Origin: Pseudomonas entomophila
Lineage (GTDB): Bacteria; Pseudomonadota; Gammaproteobacteria; Pseudomonadales; Pseudomonadaceae
Length of the DNA: 64,000 bases
Assembly (NCBI RefSeq): GCF_013523165.1
Contig: NZ_JAAMQI010000008.1
Location: forward strand, 1-64,000
Direction of reading: 5' to 3'
Shown here: positions 54,885-62,286 of the stretch, piece by piece
Position numbering within the stretch: position 1 is the stretch's first letter
Layout: each line of letters starts with the position of its first letter
The notes under the pieces: generated by a model
Told to the model about the DNA's origin: nothing
The model's database searches: none
What the model saw: the letters and a program-made list of their open reading frames with translations, nothing else
Translations under genes and position numbers: made by a program

Positions 54885-55376
54885 ATGACACCTGCTTTGA
54901 AGACACTTGCCCTGTTGGCCCTGATCGCGGCCGGCCATGCCCATGCTCAGGACGTGATACGCCACGACGCGGGTGATTTCCCGATCGCGTCGGCGGTCGA
55001 GGTCCCTTCTGGCAAGACGCTGGTCTACCTCAGCGGCACCGTGCCGTCGGTGATCGACAGCCACGCACCTGCAGATTCCCTGGCCGCCTTCGGCGACACC
55101 CAGGCACAGACCATCGATGTGCTGGAGCAGATCCAGCGGCAGTTGAAGACGCTCGGGTTGACGTTCAGGGACGTGGTGAAGATGCAGGCCTTCCTGGTCG
55201 GCGGGCCGGAGCACGGCGGCGTCATGGACTTCGAGGGTTTCATGGCCGGCTATACGCAGTTCTTCGGCGCGGCCGCCGGGCAGCCGAATCTGCCGGCGCG
55301 CTCGGCCTTCCAAGTCGCGGGCCTGGCCCATCCAGCCTGGCGGGTCGAGATCGAAGTGATCGCGGTTCGTCCCTGA
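54885..55376 (+). CDS. Secreted RidA-family protein
   Basis: 163 residues. A Sec signal peptide (about 1-21, cleavage after HAHA) precedes a full RidA/YjgF domain: YLSGTVPS, ADSLAAFGDTQAQT, VLEQIQRQLKTLGLTFRDVVKM and the catalytic arginine motif PARSAFQVAGL. Cytosolic RidA removes reactive enamine/imine intermediates; the export signal is a special variant. AAGGAGA precedes the ATG. It follows the exported oxidase, so it probably hydrolyses the imine released there. Last gene of the operon. Confidence 0.82.
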   Translation: MTPALKTLALLALIAAGHAHAQDVIRHDAGDFPIASAVEVPSGKTLVYLSGTVPSVIDSHAPADSLAAFGDTQAQTIDVLEQIQRQLKTLGLTFRDVVKMQAFLVGGPEHGGVMDFEGFMAGYTQFFGAAAGQPNLPARSAFQVAGLAHPAWRVEIEVIAVRP

Positions 55377-55405
55377 GGGCGTCGTGCGCTGACGACCGGC
55401 CATGA

Positions 55406-55439
55406 AAAGGGGCACGCACCTCGGTGAGGGCTGCCCCTT
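55406..55439. terminator. Bidirectional terminator RidA / proP
   Basis: Stem AAGGGGCA (55407-55414) with TGCCCCTT (55432-55439), an inner CACC/GGTG pairing and A-rich 5' flank that gives a T-run on the minus strand. It lies between the convergent RidA and proP genes. Confidence 0.65.
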
Positions 55440-55484
55440 GTCTACCACCGCGCGTGAAGCCAGGCGCGTGCGCCCGGCCTGCGC

Positions 55485-56990
55485 TTACTCGTTGATGCGT
55501 GGGTGCTGCTGCACCAGCACCTTGCGCTTGGCTTCCAACTCGGCCATCTGCGCATCGATGTCCTCGATCTTCTGCTCGATGTTGTCGTGGTGCTCCTGCA
55601 GCAGCTCACGCGCCTCGTGAATGTCGGACGCCGCCGGTGCCGCGCCACGCAGTGGCTTGTTGGCGGTCTCCTTCATGGTCACGCCAGTCACCAGGCCGAT
55701 CAGCGCCACCACCATCAGGTAGTAGGCCGGCATCATCAGGTTCTGGGTGGTTTCCACCAGCCAGGCCGCGATGGTCGGGGTCAGGCCGGCGATCAGCACC
55801 GAGATGTTGAAAGCGCTGGCCAGGGCACTGTAGCGAATGTGCGTCGGGAACATCGCCGGCAGGGTCGAGGCCATGACGCCGATGAAGAAGTTCAGCAGCA
55901 CCGCTAGCAGCAGCAGGCCGGCGAAGATCAGCCCCAGCACGCCGCTGTTGATCATCATGAACGCCGGGATCACGAAGAGGAACAGCCCGACGCTGCCGAT
56001 GATGATGAAGGGCTTGCGGCCGATCTTGTCACTGACGAAGCCGATGACCGGCTGCACGAACAGCATGCCGACCATGATCGCGATGATGATCAACACACCG
56101 TGGTTTTCGCTGTAGCCGAGGTTGTGCGACAGGTAGCTCGGCATGTAGGTCAGCAGCATGTAGTAGGTGACGTTGGTCGCGATCACCACGCCGATGCAGG
56201 TCAGCAGGCTGCGCCAGTGCTTGGTGGCGACCTCCTTGAACGACACCTTGGGACCGGCGGCCAGGCCTTCGCGGTCGCCCTGCTCGAGCTTTTCGACGTG
56301 CTGCTGGAAAGCCGGGGTCTCTTCCAGCGCATGGCGCAGGTAGAGGCCGATCATGCCCAGCGGCAGGGCCAGGAAGAACGGAATGCGCCAGCCCCACTCG
56401 AAGAACTTCTCTTCGCCGACGATGGCCGAGATCATCACCACCACGCCTGCGCCCAGCACGAAGCCGGCGATCGAACCGAAGTCCAGCCAGCTGCCGAGGA
56501 AGCCACGCTTGCGGTCCGGGGCGTATTCGGCCACGAAGATCGAGGCACCGGTGTACTCACCGCCCACCGAGAAGCCTTGGGCCATCTTGGCGAGCAGCAG
56601 CAGGATCGGCGCCCAGATGCCGATCGACGCATAAGAGGGAATACAGCCGATCGCGAAGGTACTGAGCGACATGATCACGATGGTCGCGGCCAGGACTTTC
56701 TGTCGCCCGTAACGGTCGCCCAGGGCGCCGAAGAACAGGCCACCCAGGGGGCGAATCAGGAAGGGTACCGAGAAGGTCGCCAGGGCGGCGATCATCTGCA
56801 CGCTGGGGTCGGCGTTGGGGAAGAACACCTTGCCGAGCACGTAGGCGACGAAGCCATAGACGCCGAAGTCGAACCATTCCATGGCGTTGCCCAGTGCGGC
56901 GGCGGTGATCGCCTTGCGCATCTTGGCATCGTCGACGATGGTGATGTCGTTGAGCCCAATGGGCTTGACGCGTTTCTTGCGTAATTTCAT
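55485..56990 (-). CDS. proP: Osmoprotectant transporter ProP
   Basis: 501 residues, MFS metabolite:H+ symporter with 12 helices. Sequence matches ProP closely: KAITAAALGNAMEWFDFGVYG, EYTGASIFVAEY, RYSALASAFNISVL. The C-terminal tail (about 455-501) keeps the osmosensing coiled coil (HHDNIEQKIEDIDAQMAELEA). Imports proline, glycine betaine and similar solutes under osmotic stress. The ATG at 56990 follows CAGG. Separate from the guanidino operon and convergent with it. Confidence 0.95.
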   Translation of the reverse strand: MKLRKKRVKPIGLNDITIVDDAKMRKAITAAALGNAMEWFDFGVYGFVAYVLGKVFFPNADPSVQMIAALATFSVPFLIRPLGGLFFGALGDRYGRQKVLAATIVIMSLSTFAIGCIPSYASIGIWAPILLLLAKMAQGFSVGGEYTGASIFVAEYAPDRKRGFLGSWLDFGSIAGFVLGAGVVVMISAIVGEEKFFEWGWRIPFFLALPLGMIGLYLRHALEETPAFQQHVEKLEQGDREGLAAGPKVSFKEVATKHWRSLLTCIGVVIATNVTYYMLLTYMPSYLSHNLGYSENHGVLIIIAIMVGMLFVQPVIGFVSDKIGRKPFIIIGSVGLFLFVIPAFMMINSGVLGLIFAGLLLLAVLLNFFIGVMASTLPAMFPTHIRYSALASAFNISVLIAGLTPTIAAWLVETTQNLMMPAYYLMVVALIGLVTGVTMKETANKPLRGAAPAASDIHEARELLQEHHDNIEQKIEDIDAQMAELEAKRKVLVQQHPRINE

Positions 56991-57113
56991 GCGGGGTACC
57001 TGATCGCTGTCGTGTCTCGCTGGGGCGAGCTTCAAAGAAACGGTTCTGACCAGCGCACGGGATGGCGCTGTGCTTCTATTCAGAAACCTTTTGAATCAGA
57101 TCAGGGAACAGGT

Positions 57114-57142
57114 GAAATAATTCAGCGCTTGCCGATTATTTC
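57114..57142. repeat. Inverted repeat between proP and the GntR regulator
   Basis: GAAATAAT (57114-57121) and ATTATTTC (57135-57142), spacer 13 bases, AT-rich against the GC-rich background. It is 125 bases upstream of proP and 54 bases past the stop of the GntR gene. Could be part of a proP promoter/operator or a 3' hairpin of the GntR transcript. Confidence 0.35.
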
Positions 57143-57195
57143 GTGGTGTGAAGGTTTGGCGAAGGGACAAACGGCGCGCAAAACAGTGCCTGCCA

Positions 57196-57918
57196 CTAGC
57201 TGATCGGGTCCTGGCCCAGCACCTTGCTCAAGGCCACGCGAGCGTCTTCCAATTGCACCAGTGCCGCATGCCGAGCGCCCAGGGCATCGCCGTTCTGAAT
57301 GGCGGTGAGGATCGCCTGGTGCCGGGGCAGTGCCAGCTGGTCGAAGTTGGAGCGCTGGTTCGAGTAGCGCACCGATTCGCGCAAAGCCAGCGACAGCATG
57401 TTGCACAGGTAGGCCAACAGGTCGTTGTGGGTGGCATCGGCGATGCGGGCATGGAAGTCGAGGTCCGGCTGCAGGCGGTCCTCCGGGGTGCTGGCCTGTT
57501 CCATGCGTCGGTAGGCCTCGGCGATCGACTCGACGTCCGCCTCGGTGGCATTGCTCGCCGCCAGGGCCGCCGCCGCCGGCTCGATGACCCAGCGCACGCT
57601 CGACAGCATGTTGAAGAACTCCTGCTGGGGCGTCGCCTGCATCAGCCAATGCAGCACGTCCGGGTCGAGCATGTGCCAGTCGTGCCGCGGCCTGACCAGG
57701 GTGCCTACCCGCGGCTTGGCCTGGACCAGCCCCTTGGCGGTCAGCGCGCGCATGGCTTCGCGAAAGACCGGCCGGCTGATCGCGTAGGCCTCGCACAAGC
57801 TGACCTCGGAAGGCAGCTTCTGCTGGGGCTGGAGCTGGCCGGAGACGATCTGCAGGCCCAGGTCCTGGACCAGGGTCGCGTGCATGCTCTTGCGCGGAGA
57901 GGGCTGGCGATAGTTCAT
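57196..57918 (-). CDS. GntR/FCD-family regulator of pentonate genes
   Basis: 240 residues. N-terminal winged HTH (about 10-80: LQIVSGQLQPQQKLPSEVSLCEAYAISRPVFREAMRAL) and a C-terminal FCD domain (about 95-225) with the metal-binding pattern DLDFHARIADATHN and a later HQAIL. Repressors of this class bind TnGTnnnACnA-like sites and respond to sugar acids or ketoacids. It lies 101 bases downstream of the dehydratase on the same strand, and candidate sites are at 59767-59853. The ATG at 57918 is chosen over the frame to 58023. Confidence 0.85.
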   Translation of the reverse strand: MNYRQPSPRKSMHATLVQDLGLQIVSGQLQPQQKLPSEVSLCEAYAISRPVFREAMRALTAKGLVQAKPRVGTLVRPRHDWHMLDPDVLHWLMQATPQQEFFNMLSSVRWVIEPAAAALAASNATEADVESIAEAYRRMEQASTPEDRLQPDLDFHARIADATHNDLLAYLCNMLSLALRESVRYSNQRSNFDQLALPRHQAILTAIQNGDALGARHAALVQLEDARVALSKVLGQDPIS

Positions 57919-58019
57919 GGGGGCGCGGGGGACGTCCTTCAGGCGTGGCCGCGCATCATAGCACCCCTGCGTCGGCAACGGCCCCGCCGTCGGCCGGGCG
58001 AGGCCTGGCGTGCCGGCGC

Positions 58020-59753
58020 TCAATGCGAGTGCTTGGGCACGGCCGAACCGCGACAGCCGACCAGGAAGTCGAAGTCGCAGCCTTCGTCGGCCTGCATGAC
58101 ATGGTCCAGGTAGAGCCGGGCGTAACCGCTGGTGATCAGCTGTGGCACGGGGGGTACGTCGGCCAGGCGTCCGGCCAGTTCCTCGTCGGAGATGTCCAGG
58201 TGCAGGCGGCCTTCATGGCAGTCCAGTTCGATCCAGTCGCCTTCGCGCACGGCCGCCAGCGGGCCGCCCGCCGCCGCTTCCGGCGCCACGTGCAGGACCA
58301 CGGTGCCATAGGCCGTCCCGCTCATGCGTGCATCGGAGATGCGCACCATGTCGGTCACGCCCTGGGCCAGCAGCTTGGCCGGCAGCCCCATGTTGCCGAC
58401 CTCGGCCATGCCGGGGTAACCCTTGGGCCCGCAATGCTTCATCACCAGCACCGAATCGGCGTCGACCTCCAGCGCCGGATCGTTGATGCGCGCCTTGTAG
58501 TCTTCGAAGTGCTCGAACACCACGGCGCGGCCACGGTGGCGCATCAGTGCCGGGGTGGCGGCCGACGGCTTGAGCACCGCGCCCTTGGGCGCCAGGTTGC
58601 CACGCAGGATGCAGATGCCGCCGTCGGCCACCAGCGGGCGCTCCAAGGGGCGGATCACCTCCTCGTCGTACAGCGGCGCGGCCTGGCAGTTGTCCCACAG
58701 GCTCTTGCCATTGACAGTCAAGGCACCAGGGTTGGGCAGCAGGTCGTGCTCGCCGAGACGGCGGATCACCGCGGGCAGGCCCCCCGCATAGTAGAACTCT
58801 TCCATCAGGAAGCGGCCCGAGGGCTGCAGGTCGACCAGGGTCGGCGTGCCACGGCCGATGCGGGTCCAGTCTTCCAACTGCAGGTCGACGCCGATGCGCC
58901 CGGCGATGGCCTTGAGGTGGATCACCGCGTTGGTCGAGCCGCCGATGGCCGCGTTGACGCGGATAGCGTTCTCGAAGGCTTCGCGGGTGAGGATCTTCGA
59001 CAGGCGCAGGTCTTCGCGGGCCATGTCGACGATGCGCATGCCGGACAGGTGCGCCAGCACGTAGCGGCGCGCGTCCACTGCCGGGATGGCGGCGTTGTGC
59101 GGGAGCGAGGTGCCCAGCGCTTCGGCCATGCAGGCCATGGTCGAGGCCGTGCCCATGGTGTTGCAGGTGCCGGCCGAGCGGGACATGCCCGCTTCGGCCG
59201 AGAGGAATTCGTTGAGGTCGATCTGCCCGGCCTTGTAGGCCTCGTGCATCTGCCAGACGATGGTCCCGGCACCGATGTCGCGCCCCTTGTGCTTGCCGTT
59301 GAGCATCGGCCCACCGGTCACCACGATTGCCGGGACGTCGCAACTGGCCGCGCCCATCAGCAGCGCCGGGGTGGTCTTGTCGCAGCCAGTCAGCAGCACC
59401 ACCGCATCCACCGGGTTGCCTCGAATCGATTCCTCGACGTCCATGCTCGCCAGGTTGCGGGTGAGCATCGCGGTCGGCCGCAGGTTGGACTCGCCGCTGG
59501 AAAATACCGGGAACTCCACCGGGAAGCCGCCTGCCTCCAGCACCCCTTTCTTCACGTGTTCGGCGATCTTGCGAAAGTGCGCGTTGCAGGGCGTGAGCTC
59601 CGACCAGGTGTTGCAGATGCCGATGATCGGCCGGCCGTCGAAGGCATGGTCGGGAATGCCTTGGTTCTTCATCCAGCTGCGGTACATGAAGCCGTTCTTG
59701 TCGGCCGTGCCGAACCATTGGGCCGAGCGGAGAGGTTTTTTGTTATCGGACAT
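58020..59753 (-). CDS. Pentonate dehydratase (L-arabonate / D-xylonate type, IlvD/Edd family)
   Basis: 577 residues. Fe-S dehydratase converting a sugar acid to its 2-keto-3-deoxy form. Cluster ligands Cys56 (LTPCNAH), Cys124 (TGCDKTTP) and Cys197 (SAGTCNTMG) align with the three cysteines of L-arabinonate dehydratase from Rhizobium, which the sequence resembles throughout (ISDARMSGTAYGTVVLH). The length is right for pentonate rather than IlvD. The ATG at 59753 follows AAGGGTG. Divergent from the importer gene, with palindromic operators between. D-fuconate or galactonate are alternative substrates. Confidence 0.88.
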   Translation of the reverse strand: MSDNKKPLRSAQWFGTADKNGFMYRSWMKNQGIPDHAFDGRPIIGICNTWSELTPCNAHFRKIAEHVKKGVLEAGGFPVEFPVFSSGESNLRPTAMLTRNLASMDVEESIRGNPVDAVVLLTGCDKTTPALLMGAASCDVPAIVVTGGPMLNGKHKGRDIGAGTIVWQMHEAYKAGQIDLNEFLSAEAGMSRSAGTCNTMGTASTMACMAEALGTSLPHNAAIPAVDARRYVLAHLSGMRIVDMAREDLRLSKILTREAFENAIRVNAAIGGSTNAVIHLKAIAGRIGVDLQLEDWTRIGRGTPTLVDLQPSGRFLMEEFYYAGGLPAVIRRLGEHDLLPNPGALTVNGKSLWDNCQAAPLYDEEVIRPLERPLVADGGICILRGNLAPKGAVLKPSAATPALMRHRGRAVVFEHFEDYKARINDPALEVDADSVLVMKHCGPKGYPGMAEVGNMGLPAKLLAQGVTDMVRISDARMSGTAYGTVVLHVAPEAAAGGPLAAVREGDWIELDCHEGRLHLDISDEELAGRLADVPPVPQLITSGYARLYLDHVMQADEGCDFDFLVGCRGSAVPKHSH

Positions 59754-59766
59754 GACGGCACCCTTA

Positions 59767-59853
59767 TTGGTATTACTATTTAGCAGTGTTGCGCCGACTC
59801 TAGCGGCAAAAAGGCGACATGTGAAGGGTTGTTGCTTTAAATAGTAATACTAT
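59767..59853. promoter_or_regulatory. Paired operator sites for the GntR regulator
   Basis: Right site 59841-59853 is a perfect odd palindrome ATAGTA-A-TACTAT. Left site 59767-59779 (TTGGTATTACTAT) is an imperfect copy in the opposite direction; 59770-59782 and 59838-59850 are exact 13-base inverted repeats. The right site overlaps a promoter for the importer (TTGTTG 59829-59834, 16 bases, TATAAG 59851-59856). The left site lies 14 bases from the dehydratase start. The sequence resembles FCD-GntR boxes. Confidence 0.7.
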
Positions 59854-59913
59854 AAGATGATCCAGACCGTTGACGGCCTGCCATGGGCCCCAACCGCGTG
59901 TTGCATCCATTAC

Positions 59914-59921
59914 AAGAACAA
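59914..59921 (+). promoter_or_regulatory. Crc/Hfq catabolite motif at the importer ribosome site
   Basis: AAGAACAA matches the AAnAAnAA catabolite-activity motif perfectly. It lies two bases upstream of the GGAGA ribosome site (59924-59928) and 15 bases before the ATG. Hfq-Crc binding here would block translation when preferred carbon sources are present. Confidence 0.6.
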
Positions 59922-59935
59922 TTGGAGACATCGCC

Positions 59936-61240
59936 ATGGTTCATGAGCAGCGGCTCGTCCGCCTGATCACGTGGAAACTCATTCCCTTTTTGGTCCTGCT
60001 TTACCTGGTGGCCTACGTCGATCGCTCTGCGGTGGGCTTCGCCAAGCTGCACATGGGCGCCGACATCGGCCTGGGCGATGCCGCCTATGGCCTGGGCGCC
60101 GGGTTGTTCTTCATCGGCTACTTCTTCTTCGAAGTGCCCAGCAACCTGCTGCTCGACCGCTTCGGCGCACGCCGCTGGTTCGCCCGCATCCTGCTGACAT
60201 GGGGCGCGATCACCATCGGCATGGCCTTCGTCACCGGCCCGACGGGGTTCTACGTCATGCGCCTGCTGCTGGGGGTCGCCGAGGCGGGGTTCTTCCCCGG
60301 CGTGCTGTACTACATCACCCAGTGGTACCCGGTGCGCCATCGCGGCAAGATCCTGGGCTTCTTCATCCTCTCGCAGCCGCTGGCGATGCTGGTGACCGGG
60401 CCGCTCTCCGGCGCGCTGCTCGGCCTCGATGGCCTGCAGGGCCTGCACGGCTGGCAGTGGCTGTTCATCTGCATCGGCACCCCGGCGGTGCTGCTGGCCT
60501 GGCCGACGCTGCGCCTGTTGCCCGATGGCCCGGCCACGGTGCGCTGGCTGAGCGACGCGCAGCGCAGCTGGCTGCAAGAGCAACTGGCCAACGACCTGCG
60601 TGAGTTCGGCCAGGCCCGCCATGGCAACCCCCTGCACGCCCTGAAGGACCGCCGCGTCCTGCTGCTGGCGCTGTTCTACCTGCCGGTCACCCTGAGCATC
60701 TATGGCCTGGGGTTGTGGCTGCCGACGCTGGTCCATCAGTTCGGCGGCAGCGACCTGGTCACCGGCTTCGTCTCGGCGGTGCCTTACCTGTTCGGCATCA
60801 TCGGCCTGCTGATCGTCCCGCGCAGCTCCGACCGCCTGAACGATCGCTACGGCCACCTCGGCCTGCTCTACGCCCTGGGTGCGGTGGGCCTGTTCTTCAG
60901 CGCCTGGCTCAGCGCACCGGTCATGCAGCTGGCGGCGCTGTGCCTGGTGGCCTTCGCGTTGTTCTCCTGCACGGCGATCTTCTGGACCTTGCCGGGGCGG
61001 TTCCTGTCCGGTGCCAGTGCGGCGGCCGGGATCGCCCTGATCAACTCCCTGGGCAACCTCGGCGGCTACCTGGGGCCTTTCGGCATCGGCGCGCTCAAGG
61101 AACACACCGGGCACCTGTCCTCGGGCCTGTACTTCCTGGCCGTGGTGATGCTGTTCGGGCTGCTGCTCACCAGCGTGGTGTACACCCGCCTGGAGTGCCG
61201 CCAACGCCAGGCTTCGGCGCACACCGATGCCTCCCACTGA
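59936..61240 (+). CDS. MFS sugar-acid importer (ACS/phthalate permease family)
   Basis: 434 residues, 12 helices. Motifs of the anion:cation symporter family: RLITWKLIPFLVLLYLVAYVDRSAVGFA at helix 1 and the RFGARRWF loop. First gene of importer - AraD1 - dehydrogenase, so it likely takes up pentonates. The start at 59936 has GGAGA at eight bases; a frame from 59870 is rejected. An 28-base gap separates it from the AraD1 gene. Confidence 0.87.
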   Translation: MVHEQRLVRLITWKLIPFLVLLYLVAYVDRSAVGFAKLHMGADIGLGDAAYGLGAGLFFIGYFFFEVPSNLLLDRFGARRWFARILLTWGAITIGMAFVTGPTGFYVMRLLLGVAEAGFFPGVLYYITQWYPVRHRGKILGFFILSQPLAMLVTGPLSGALLGLDGLQGLHGWQWLFICIGTPAVLLAWPTLRLLPDGPATVRWLSDAQRSWLQEQLANDLREFGQARHGNPLHALKDRRVLLLALFYLPVTLSIYGLGLWLPTLVHQFGGSDLVTGFVSAVPYLFGIIGLLIVPRSSDRLNDRYGHLGLLYALGAVGLFFSAWLSAPVMQLAALCLVAFALFSCTAIFWTLPGRFLSGASAAAGIALINSLGNLGGYLGPFGIGALKEHTGHLSSGLYFLAVVMLFGLLLTSVVYTRLECRQRQASAHTDASH

Positions 61241-61268
61241 CCCTCTCACTCAACAAGCGAGTACACGC

Positions 61269-62258
61269 ATGCGATTGATCCAATTCGAAACGGCCGCGGG
61301 CGAACGCCGCGTGGGCGTGGTGGAAGGCGAGCGCGCCCTGGAAGTCCAGGGCACGCACAGCACCCGTGAGCTGGCCTTGCAGGCCATCGCCGCCGGTCGC
61401 GATCTGGTGGCCGAAGTCGAGGCCGCCGGCCTTGGCACTGCCCACGACTACCTGGCCCTGCTGGCCGAAGGACGCGTCCTGCCCCCGCTGGACCACCCGG
61501 ACCCCGCCCACTGCCTGGTCACCGGCACCGGCCTGACCCACCTGGGCAGCGCCGCCACCCGCGACAAGATGCACCAGCAGCAGGCCGAGGGCGCGGTGAC
61601 CGACAGCCTGCGCATGTTCCAGTGGGGCCTGGAGGGCGGCCAGCCGCCTGCGGGCGAAGTCGGCGCGCAACCGGAATGGTTCTACAAGGGCGATGGCGGC
61701 ATCGTCGTGCGCCCAGGCGGCGACCTGCCCCTGCCGGCGTTCGCCGAGGATGCCGGCGAGGAGCCAGAGCTGGTCGGGCTGTACCTGATCGACGGCGACG
61801 GCACGCCGGTACGGCTGGGGTATGCCCTGGGCAACGAGTTCTCCGACCACGTCATGGAGCGCCGCAACTACCTGTACCTGGCCCATTCCAAGCTGCGCGC
61901 CTGCAGTTTCGGCCCGGAGCTGCGCATCGGCGCGCTGCCGCCGCACCTGGAAGGCAGCAGCCGGATCCTGCGCGACGGCCAGGAGCTGTGGCGCAAGCCG
62001 TTCCTCAGCGGCCAGCAGAACATGTGCCACAGCCTCGAGAACCTCGAGTTCCATCACTTCAAGTACACACAGTTCCTGCGCCCTGGCGACCTCCACGTGC
62101 ACTACTTCGGCACCGCCACGCTGTCGTTCGCCGACAGCATCCAGGCGCGCCCTGGCGATACCTTCGAGATCAGCCTGGACGCCTTCGGCCAACCGCTGCG
62201 CAACGGCATCGTCGCCCTGCCCGAGCAGGTTCGGCCGGGTCTCGTGAAAAGCCTCTGA
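61269..62258 (+). CDS. AraD1/GguC-type 2-keto-3-deoxypentonate dehydratase
   Basis: 329 residues. Fumarylacetoacetate-hydrolase-like fold; VTGTGLTHLGSA, EWFYKGDGGIVVRP, the LGYALGNEFSDHVME metal loop and KLRACSFGPELR resemble the AraD1/GguC branch. In the non-phosphorylating pentose pathway this enzyme turns 2-keto-3-deoxypentonate into alpha-ketoglutaric semialdehyde. Between importer and dehydrogenase in one operon. The ATG at 61269 gives MRLIQFETAAGE; no strong ribosome site, so it may be coupled. An aldolase- or hydrolase-type activity is the alternative. Confidence 0.82.
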   Translation: MRLIQFETAAGERRVGVVEGERALEVQGTHSTRELALQAIAAGRDLVAEVEAAGLGTAHDYLALLAEGRVLPPLDHPDPAHCLVTGTGLTHLGSAATRDKMHQQQAEGAVTDSLRMFQWGLEGGQPPAGEVGAQPEWFYKGDGGIVVRPGGDLPLPAFAEDAGEEPELVGLYLIDGDGTPVRLGYALGNEFSDHVMERRNYLYLAHSKLRACSFGPELRIGALPPHLEGSSRILRDGQELWRKPFLSGQQNMCHSLENLEFHHFKYTQFLRPGDLHVHYFGTATLSFADSIQARPGDTFEISLDAFGQPLRNGIVALPEQVRPGLVKSL

Positions 62259-62286
62259 GCCTCCCCTTCCTCAATAGGAGTTCACC

